Virus record (IMG/VR): IMGVR_UViG_3300024336_000001
Coordinates: 24,850-88,849 of that record
Length of the DNA: 64,000 bases
Strand: one strand, 5' to 3'
From: a virus
Each line of letters starts with the position of its first letter. The first letter of the stretch is position 1. Below the pieces are notes generated by a model. That model did not search any database. It saw nothing but the letters and a program-made list of their open reading frames with translations, and had not been told where the DNA came from. The translations under genes and the position numbers were made by a program. Of the stretch, positions 33,901-41,000 are shown in pieces.

Positions 33901-36900
33901 AGATCTGCTATAGAAGCTAGTCCTACATCATAACTTTGGATATCAACATCGATCTCCAAGCCCAAATTATTTCTGGCCGCCTCTGCGCTACTTGCGCCTG
34001 TGCCACCATTAACAATTTCAAGGTCTGCTCCACTCCAGTTATTATTGTTAATTGTATTTAATGTAGACAGGCTTCCAAAGCCCGCCTCAGTTCTTGTTTG
34101 ATTAATCCATTTACTAGAGCCAAAATCATATGCAAGCAATTCATTGTCTGCCGGGGAAGAAATGACCGTATCATCTAAACCGGCTAAGGTTCCTGCTGGC
34201 AAGTCACCCCAAGCAACAACACCCAAGCCGTTCGTTTTTAAAACCTGTTCATCAGAGCCATCAACTGAAGGTAAAACATATGCCCCTATTTTCACGGATC
34301 CATTTACGTGTAATTTTTCTGTTGGGGTATCTATTCCAATTCCTAGTCCGGTGCTGGTCAATTTCATTCTGGTGCTTGTAAGGCTCTGGTCAGTAAAATA
34401 AATATTGATTCCGCCTAAATAGATGTTGTTCGTGTCTGAATAAACAACCGCACCTTTTCCGCTTGCAATTCCTAGCCGCACCTTATTTGCTCCTGAGCCA
34501 GCCATAACCCTAACAAAAGAATCCGCTGCGCTTGTATCGATATCTAATTTTTCACTTGGACCTGTTGTCCCAATCCCAACGTTCCCATCCCAGCTTACAG
34601 TTAATTGTTTTTGATTAGATGTCATTAAACTTAGATTCGTGGCATTTGCATAAGCCGAAGCAGAATAAGCAACCATTCCTCCCATTTTGCTAGACTCTCC
34701 TGCGGATCCCTCTGTTGCTAGTTTCAATAAGAAACCAAGCTCTCTTGTGCCAGAACTACTGCTTGCGCCCCTGTGTCCGATTACAACTGCTTCTGAATAT
34801 GCGCCTGTACTTGTCCCGGTTGATACCTCCATTTTTGGAGTAACCCCAGCAAACATACCCGCACTTCCGTTCATTGTCATTGGGTTACTTACACCAATCC
34901 CAACCTCTCCTGAACTTAATATTGTCATTCGCTCAACTAAATCAGCATAAAGATACGTGCCTGCGTTTTGTACCAAAAAGGCAAGGCGAGGGTTTAAAGG
35001 ACTTGGATTGCTTGCCATTGTAATAAGCCTAAGTTCAGCCGAATACTCTGATATTGAAGCTCCTGTGGTATTACTAATATTTATAGATGTGTATTCATTT
35101 TGAAGTATTGATTGGCTTTTTACCCGTAACCCAATAGTGTCTTTGTCTGTTGAAACATCAAGTTTATAATTTGGATTAGTGTCCATAATCCCGACATTGC
35201 CACCGCTTAATATTCTCATTGCCTCCAACGCAGTAGCCACATCATTCACATAAAACCTTAAAGCATGACTCCCCTTTAACATCTCATTTGCCGGATTAAA
35301 TATCATATACCTTGAGTTTGTTGTAGCCTCTATCTTTAGGTTAGGGTCGTTGGCTTTGATATGCAGTAAAGAATCTGGTGTCGATGTTCCAATGCCCATC
35401 TCTCCTGAGCTTAATATTGTCATCCGTTCTACAATGTCCGCATATTCGTGTGTATATTTATTTTGCAGCAAAAAAGCCAAGCGAGGATTAAAAAAATTAG
35501 GGCTAGACTCTGTGGTAATCAGCCTTAGCTCGCCTGAATATGACGAAGGGTTAGAGCTTGAATTGCTTATATTAATCGCCGTGTAATTTCCCGCTATTCC
35601 GCAGTTGTTTCTTATTCTAAACGCAATGGTGCTAGGCTCTGACATAATATCAAATAAATAATAAGGATCAGCCTTTATCCCAAATTTATTATCGACTCTC
35701 GTTTGATCGTAATTATGCTTAAGCCTATAGACAAAAGCTCCGCCGGAATTGGGCGTTGAGCCAATCTGAAACTCGGCTTTATTACTATCAATAGTCTCAC
35801 TTTTTAATATAAGATTAGGGTTCCCGGTAGCCTGCATTTTAAAATCAATGAATGGCGAACTTCCCCTTAATCTTAAGTTTCCCTCAACATCTACTTTTTG
35901 TTCTGGTGAAGTAACACCAACACCTAAAGTCCCATCTACAGTAAAACCGCTACTATTAAGTTTTGCTCTTTTAATACCTCCTGTCCCAAAAACAATATTT
36001 TGGTTCATATCAGCATCAGTGCTATAACCAGACACATCTATATAAGATTGATATACAGTATCCAACCCTCCGCCAGCAGAAAGACGTAAAAACCCATCAT
36101 TTTGTGCTAATGAATTTTCTCTGTAGCCTCTAACTTCGCCATCAATAACGGTTGTACTTAAAGATGGCCGAGCCATTGCTTCTCCTGTAGAACCTGGTAA
36201 AGCAAGTGAATTTGTATAAATCTGTGGTATGGGCTGTGTTTCTTCTCCAATTAAATTTCTAAAAAAGGGATCATCTTTTGCATTAAGAAATGATCTTTTG
36301 TCCGCAACATTCGTAATATTTGTTGCATCTGTTGTTGCCACACAAATAGGATAACAACGGGTCAAAAAGCCAGTAGTGTTTGAAGCTAAGACCCCTGAAC
36401 CATTGATAAAAACATATGAGGTGGACAACGCAGGCAAGGTTATCGTCTGGTCATTATGTGAATAAAAGTTGGAACCATAAATAACCCTGCCGTTGTTGAC
36501 TGTAAGATTTAAAGTTGGCGGTGCAACTACTGATGGTCTGTAATCCTGCGAAGTAGTAAACGGCTCCGATGTAAAAGAAGCCCGCTCATATTCAATTTTG
36601 TATTCGTGTTCAGATACAAAAAAATTCTGTTTATTTTGTTGAGAAGAGGCACTGTTAATGTGCTTAATTCCTTCTCCTTGAGGAATGCCCGTATTTTTAA
36701 TGGTTATATATAAATATCCATTGTAGTAAATCCAAGCCCACTGCTCATTTAAAATTTCTGCCGAAGTTAATGAAAGCATATTAACCACCGAAGTTAGTGG
36801 TTGTATAAAATACAATCTAGGTGAAATTGTTGGAGCTACAGTTGTTTTGATTCGAAGCCAATATTTTGTAACAATATTTACTGTGTCAGTTGTAAAATCG

Positions 36901-37547
36901 CCCGGCAATGTAAATCTAATGCGCCCGGAACGTGTAAAATTTTCAGTGTCATCAACAAGCCCGGAAACGACTTCCCAGGTATCCCCGCCTTTAGAATATT
37001 CAATGCTAATATTTAACCCTAAACCAAGTGTTTCAAATTCAAGATCAAGCCCATTAAAAACAGCATCGCTTCCAATATAAAGAACATCATCTGTCTCGTC
37101 TCGCAAAACATCAAAAGGAGTTCCGAATTCACTGGCTGCCTCTGCTGTTTGATCGTTATAAGTTGTCCCGTCATAATCTAAAATAGAGTCAAAAGATGTG
37201 GCCGCTTCACTTGTAGCTTCACCCCGGTTATCAAGTTCTTTATCGTCAAAATAAAGATTATTAACAGTATTAACTTTAAAATCAGAAATCGGATATTTCC
37301 ATATAGAATATCCGGCCTCTGCCTTCAGATGTGCCCAATTAGTAAACGTAGACACATCATTGCCAAGCTTAATGTCACGTTTCCATTGCCGATCCAAACC
37401 CAGGTCCACAAAGATCTGATCCATTTCATTTTGATTGAATTTGGCCTCTTTGATCTTGCCGTCAAGCTTAAGGTCGTTATCAACCAAAGCTTTCACGGCC
37501 TGTTCTTGAGGTATCCTAGTATTAATTATTTGTATGTCTGAACTCAT
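27984..37547 (-). CDS. Giant tail fibre with about 25 VGIGTTSP-type repeats, 3187 aa
   Basis: The ATG at 37547 follows AGAGGGA. After a 500-residue N-terminal part, the chain is built of about 25 units each marked by G-x-VGIGTTSP-x3-LDV and linked by beta-rich spacers, the pattern of long trimeric phage tail fibres and adhesins. Its C-terminus (DVLSVTVVSGSI) lacks a peptidase S74 intramolecular chaperone, which such fibres often carry. It is by far the largest gene in the window and surely binds the host. Antisense frames within it are artefacts of repeats. Confidence 0.9.
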   Translation of the reverse strand: MSSDIQIINTRIPQEQAVKALVDNDLKLDGKIKEAKFNQNEMDQIFVDLGLDRQWKRDIKLGNDVSTFTNWAHLKAEAGYSIWKYPISDFKVNTVNNLYFDDKELDNRGEATSEAATSFDSILDYDGTTYNDQTAEAASEFGTPFDVLRDETDDVLYIGSDAVFNGLDLEFETLGLGLNISIEYSKGGDTWEVVSGLVDDTENFTRSGRIRFTLPGDFTTDTVNIVTKYWLRIKTTVAPTISPRLYFIQPLTSVVNMLSLTSAEILNEQWAWIYYNGYLYITIKNTGIPQGEGIKHINSASSQQNKQNFFVSEHEYKIEYERASFTSEPFTTSQDYRPSVVAPPTLNLTVNNGRVIYGSNFYSHNDQTITLPALSTSYVFINGSGVLASNTTGFLTRCYPICVATTDATNITNVADKRSFLNAKDDPFFRNLIGEETQPIPQIYTNSLALPGSTGEAMARPSLSTTVIDGEVRGYRENSLAQNDGFLRLSAGGGLDTVYQSYIDVSGYSTDADMNQNIVFGTGGIKRAKLNSSGFTVDGTLGVGVTSPEQKVDVEGNLRLRGSSPFIDFKMQATGNPNLILKSETIDSNKAEFQIGSTPNSGGAFVYRLKHNYDQTRVDNKFGIKADPYYLFDIMSEPSTIAFRIRNNCGIAGNYTAINISNSSSNPSSYSGELRLITTESSPNFFNPRLAFLLQNKYTHEYADIVERMTILSSGEMGIGTSTPDSLLHIKANDPNLKIEATTNSRYMIFNPANEMLKGSHALRFYVNDVATALEAMRILSGGNVGIMDTNPNYKLDVSTDKDTIGLRVKSQSILQNEYTSINISNTTGASISEYSAELRLITMASNPSPLNPRLAFLVQNAGTYLYADLVERMTILSSGEVGIGVSNPMTMNGSAGMFAGVTPKMEVSTGTSTGAYSEAVVIGHRGASSSSGTRELGFLLKLATEGSAGESSKMGGMVAYSASAYANATNLSLMTSNQKQLTVSWDGNVGIGTTGPSEKLDIDTSAADSFVRVMAGSGANKVRLGIASGKGAVVYSDTNNIYLGGINIYFTDQSLTSTRMKLTSTGLGIGIDTPTEKLHVNGSVKIGAYVLPSVDGSDEQVLKTNGLGVVAWGDLPAGTLAGLDDTVISSPADNELLAYDFGSSKWINQTRTEAGFGSLSTLNTINNNNWSGADLEIVNGGTGASSAEAARNNLGLEIDVDIQSYDVGLASIADLVTDTDKMIYTTAYDTYAVTSLSSFARTLLDDANVSTARGTLGLGTAAIKDTGTGSGNIPVLNGSGKLENSVLPALAITETYVAANETAQLALTVQKGDVCVRTDEDQTYINSTGNNTAMSDWQSLLSPDDGVLSVSAGNGMDFSTITSSGSITMGTPSTCDTGSTNALTATSHTHQISGFLPLAGGTITSNNTIKFRDSAIHIGSLNDGYLDFTADTGFRFNTGKVGIAESNPTEKLDVSGNILCKTGRIMVKNEGYDQVHYMFIGGYSPTGATNRQVNIAQVYSGSGAKQFIFLNGTLGDATTYATQTVTSSYANVFGFEASESRFNILTQSSGVNLAPIRALTVDPTGKIGIGTTSPDEILEVFGDDKTVKLTQNPVVSGGATLRITAAGVGSDANAATIIFHSAGAIWGRTDSVLKIGSTDKASTWATFRTDGKVGIGIENPLDTFHVNYELRLSSNEDNDTQKFGAIIGSQYNSAAESEGYLGLFFDSNSVENHLFIGGGLNSYNTTKYIRFYTSDDRSVRTGTEKMRITGEGRVGIGTSIPSEALGVEGNIALSGGGTPTIKTVAGNLHLAPNAGAVSLYDGVSAIKLYLYDGATARIAFNPGGDSYVKSGNFGVGTSSINEKLTVEGAVSFDEMVTPPGVSAGYGKLYVKASDGFLYYKSSAGAETNLTTASNVWSVNGPKAYYNAGDVGIGVSDPQSLLHLSSSSSTYLFIESTDGGRDSFKLGVDGLGFILYNNDDARFDFVVDGDGNIGIGNTTPEALLHIGSAVNVGYNQGPLRIATEDGEACRILLIQNGQCAYTLGMDAGNDNFYLKNESKSEIPFMIDFSGDVGIGTGSPSTRLHIKDYFEYGEAVHDTINIDYSWSGGTTSNPSSMGGITWAGGYARINAYRLNPSTNNHTALDFWTYNHSAGLLKRMTIDEEGSVGIGTASPVVKLDVRGDIGFNYGSAIINPTAAYNKVIKTGWENNYDFLALYAPGNSASSATPKVYIRNNGNVGIGTTSPGHPLEVVGNIEADSITINGVPVGTSSDTYWSANGSEIYYNGGNVGLGTTNPDYELHVYKSTASSLRARAENINSAGLVYWGTLNDTGGGCNIGVAGTAHSTHTILTGRCFVSAQASTSGLVLATESAIPIIFSLNGLLTSNEAARITSDGKWGIGISSPSTIFHIKHADYSYLTLENTNSSTGVSGVEFYNSDSNKKMAWQLQANSDLALWRHDSTAWSRAVTIKNATGRVGIGTDQPTELLHVEVATDNQYPLYVHNGTTANGIIGIGIGNDAINWGMRINGASGDNFEIRNLTTGGVSKLAVTPTGEVGIGTSSPSTRLHIYGSYGDTSTLTIEGTHAEAYNASQINLFASATSPTSIGNRIHFSDKDGSPGMIGYYHFTGGTPVDYMVFHVNSAERIRIASDGNVGIGATNPGQKLEVAGAILSQTASPWVGVWSSGTGGRKYNMISTDSSWTIGGGFLSFYDSDAGEHRLTINSSGNTGIGLDDGDPLYKLDVKDTGDDKRIIWAHGTGNGGGFINLELGSDAERVSLGLATHTANHRIWLDDNADLRLKGSAPTSDTDGRKILSENSSGRVGIGTSSPSQLLELYKSNSTAGTVLLLHNMNTTNLDVYPCEIKFQSNMAGTVTAGIKAIPNTYSNTYDFQFYTPGDSHSTKFVIKNDGKVGIGTTAPAATNGLEISKYHATTQIVLGTEESAYKTTIENNYNSGNRFGINHSGIDVLRVGQSNELTITAGWNSTGHIIFKPGGAEAIRFTGDGQVGIGTTVIDTKCIIKDSSANLLVLSHSSTSDGAGPELRFHTTTSNYESDDDHLSAMIKGKRRDSGVSGDLSFYTRSSDAISEKMCLTQEGFLDLYQNDSRLSLYGRGNFTTKRIESASNNVWYTLKAFNGSRESGLVFANLSTNGHSAIIAYSYSGKGIYWNEAVLSSTGSSPFDLQYSGNYLDIRQTSGATDVLSVTVVSGSI

Positions 37548-37564
37548 ATTAATCCCTCTTTACA

Positions 37565-37626
37565 TAATCTTAGGTTAGTTTATTAAAAAAAACATTTTAG
37601 TATCTGCTAAAGAAAAACTAAGATTA
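37565..37626. repeat. 9-bp inverted repeat with internal hairpin near fibre gene start
   Basis: TAATCTTAG (37565-37573) and CTAAGATTA (37618-37626) are perfect inverted repeats. Inside, on the minus strand, TTTAG-N6-CTAAA is followed by ATG and eight T. This could be a weak terminator or attenuator between the DUF5675-type gene and the giant fibre gene. Confidence 0.4.
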
Positions 37627-38082
37627 ACTAAAGGTTTTATCCTTGATTTCTATGTATCGTATCTTTTTTTCTTCTATCGCTTTTGCGATTTCCGGGTAGA
37701 CTCTTTTGTACGCTCCGGTAGAACTTGAAATAAATCCATTTTGGACCGTATTGTTGTTTGCTGAATCACCAAGAAGCAAGCACCCATCCGTGTTTCCTTT
37801 GTGGTTTCCTATGTGAATTAATATGTATTTAAAATTGGGAACTTTTTTTATGTGCAACATCCCTTTATGAAAATCAGGAAACTTTTTTTTGTATCTATTA
37901 TGAAGTTTTCCTGCTTTTCTAAGCCCTAACTGGTATTTGCCTTCCGGGATCCTGGTTTTCCCGGCCACCTTTTCCTTTCTAAAAGTATCTTCTAGTGTGT
38001 AACACATAAATTCCTCATTAAGAAAAAGCAACCCTAGTGTGCTTTCCCCATTATCTGAATACCTAATTAATTTTAATGACAT
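37624..38082 (-). CDS. DUF5675-family protein, 152 aa
   Basis: AAGGAGG precedes the ATG. The sequence shows the family's landmarks: YTLEDTFRKEKVAGKTRIPE, GKYQLGLRK, then YILIHIGNHKGNTDGCLLLG. The H-x-GN...GC arrangement resembles the active-site layout of L,D-transpeptidase-like folds, so it may act on cell-wall peptides, perhaps as the endolysin or a tail-tip enzyme. It lies between the two giant fibre genes. The enzymatic role is inference. Confidence 0.78.
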   Translation of the reverse strand: MSLKLIRYSDNGESTLGLLFLNEEFMCYTLEDTFRKEKVAGKTRIPEGKYQLGLRKAGKLHNRYKKKFPDFHKGMLHIKKVPNFKYILIHIGNHKGNTDGCLLLGDSANNNTVQNGFISSSTGAYKRVYPEIAKAIEEKKIRYIEIKDKTFS

Positions 38083-38094
38083 TTGTTTTCCTCC

Positions 38095-41000
38095 TTATAT
38101 ATCGTTTAATCCTGTTGTTCCGGCACTTATCGTTCCTAAAGAATCCGAGCCATAACAGGAATTACATAAAACAGTCCCGTTAGTAACATTAACGCCTATT
38201 GCGTACCCTGTTCCTGATCCGGGATTTGTGACCTTTATTCGATTGCTGTTTACACAAAGTCCTTTTGAGCTTGTAACCCAGTTTTCGTTATAAATCCCAT
38301 AAGAATTTGAAGAGCTACTTACATTAATCTGAATTGTGTTGCCGACTATTGCGTTATTTCCGTAGTTATCAATCCCCCAGTTAGAGGTTGATCCCCTTAG
38401 CTCTCTAATGACATTGCCTGTAATTGTCGCTTCATCAGTTCTCGCATCAATCCCGATTACCGACCCCGACCTTGCTAAATCCGTAATAAGATTCCCCTGA
38501 ACCACTGCTCCATCATCCAAAATACTAATCCCCACGCCACCAGTATTGTTATGGATGTTATTGTTTGAAATTACTGCGCCTTCTTCATAGTAGTCATAGC
38601 TGTTTGTGACCATATTGCAATGGATTCCAGTACCAACAGTACAATCAGTAATTACGTTACTGGAAATAATGACTGAATTTGTATATGAGTCTCCGCCACC
38701 ATCGATGTATATACCAATACTCAAAGAGCAACCTTTTATAATATTTCCAGTAATAGACCCTCCTCTCGAATCTTCAATATAGATTCCGTAATCACCGCTT
38801 CCATCCCAAATATGATTGTTAGAAATAACATAATTACCCTGAGCATTTTTCAAATGAATAGCGGAAGAATTTGAAGATCGTAGTTTGTTATTAACAATCG
38901 TTGTTCTATATGATGATGTATTGCAGTAGACCCCATAATCACAGTTTTCAAAATTATTGCCGTCAATAACAGCATGCACGTCATAACCTTCGGTTTGAAC
39001 CCCTACATCTAGGTTCTCAAAACGACAATCTTTTATGCTTGAAAACTGATAAACCCCTGTCCCTGCCCCACCTGTTCTCGCAAAGAAAACACAGTCCCGT
39101 ACAATCCCGTTGTCCTGGATAAACCCACCGTCTCCCTGAAGCCCAACAGATCCCGATTTGACAGTAAAAGAGCAATCTATAACTTTCAAAATATCGTAGT
39201 TATAACACCTTACATTTACGCTCGTGGCATCTTTAAATACACAGTTTTTAATTTCTATATGCTTTGCATTACTGCCAACATACACACAATAACTCGCATC
39301 ATAGCTTGAGTCGTAAATATCAACTGCAAGATCCTGAATTTTTACATTGTCTCTATATGTAGCAACATTAATAACAGAGCTTAAGGTTGTGCTTGCTCGC
39401 AACTCTGTTTGATAAGGCCCAGCACCTTTGATCGTAATATTGTTATAACCTACGCTTACGGTTGTGTTTATGTAGTGGATCCCGCTTGTAAGATAAACTA
39501 TCCCTCCGGCAGAGCCTAAATACGAAATTGCATTATTTATAGCTGTCCCTGAAGAACTACTGGCATCTACTTTTACAATCCGTTGTCCAATGTCTGCCTC
39601 TCTTGCAAAAACTCGGCCATCAGCAGCCGTTAATGAAAACTTTTGTGTGCTATCTCCGTATCCTTTTAATCCGGTATTATCTAGCACCAGCCCGTTTACT
39701 GTGGCCGATGACGAAGTTCTTATTTTAGCTCCGCTCCCAGCAGTCAAAGCACTAGATGTTATCGTCCACCCTGCAATGTTTCCTGAAGCTGTAGCCGTAA
39801 GCGTATTACAAGAAATATCTCCGGTTATTACCGCATTGCTCGCATAAAGCTGGCCGTTAAAATTTACCCTGAAGGGAGCTGATGAAGGCGTTGCATTCCC
39901 TGTATAAAAAGCATATGTGCCGGATGCGCTTACCCCAACAGAAGTAGCCCCGGATCCTGCGGTTAGCGAACTATTATTTACAGTAAAGCCTCCAAGCGTA
40001 ACCGTTCCCGATGCGCTCCAGGAAAATGTGCTTGATGAACCTAAAAAACCGGCCCCGTCTGTCCCTAACTTAAAACGTTCATTACTTGAAGCGTCATATC
40101 CTCGAAACGAGCTGCCATCAAGCTTTATCCCAGCGTTTGCCGCTCCGTCTGTTTGGATCACACCATTGCCTACATTGGTCAAAGCACTAGACGTAATGCT
40201 CCAGCCATTAGCCACCGAGCCAATATAGCCAGAGGTCGCTTTTACTTGTCCTGTTATATCTGCGTTTTCTGCTATCAAATTCCCATTTTTATTAACCCTG
40301 AATGGTGCGGATCCTGACGTGGCGTGACCGACCCATAATCTATACGTGCCATCCACCGAACTCATTTTTGCTACATCATTACTAACCCCAACCGTCACAA
40401 CTCCGGTACTGGAAAGCTCTGTGTTTCCTCCGGTTAGTGTTGTCGCTCCTAATGTCCAGCCACCGATTGTTCCACTGGTAGCTTTAATAACACCTGCCAT
40501 AGTGACGCTGAAAGGAGCAAGGGCCTGTAAAGAGTTACCTAAAAATAACCCATCCGTATTATTAATTTTTATAATTGAATTGCCAGTACCCAGTGAAACT
40601 GAAGATGTCGTCCCGGAAATAGTAAGCCCGGAAGAATTTAAAACAGCATCCCCGGCTTTTAAGCCATAATTTGAACCATCATATTTGCCAAGAATAATTT
40701 GTGAACTTGAGCCATTTGTAATAGTGATCGTTCCTGCGGCCCCAGATAAAATACTTATTATCGGGGTTCCGCCTGAATCTGAAACTATTCCGCTCGAATT
40801 TATAATCCAACCGCCGACCTCACCTTTCTTTGCTATTATTTTGCCAGTTGCTCCATCCAGGTAGACATCATTGATACTACCAACAATTATTTTCCCCCCT
40901 GCATTTCCGTCAATATCTATAAAGGATCCAACATCTATTTTGTTATTAGCTCCGTCAATGATGATTGTATCCACTGTGATTTTTTCAGTTGAGCTATCAA

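Noticed and set aside
28000-36000. Regular short DNA repeats that could look like a CRISPR array
   Set aside because: Repeats are in frame with the VGIGTTSP protein units, vary at third codon positions, and are spaced irregularly; they reflect protein repeats.
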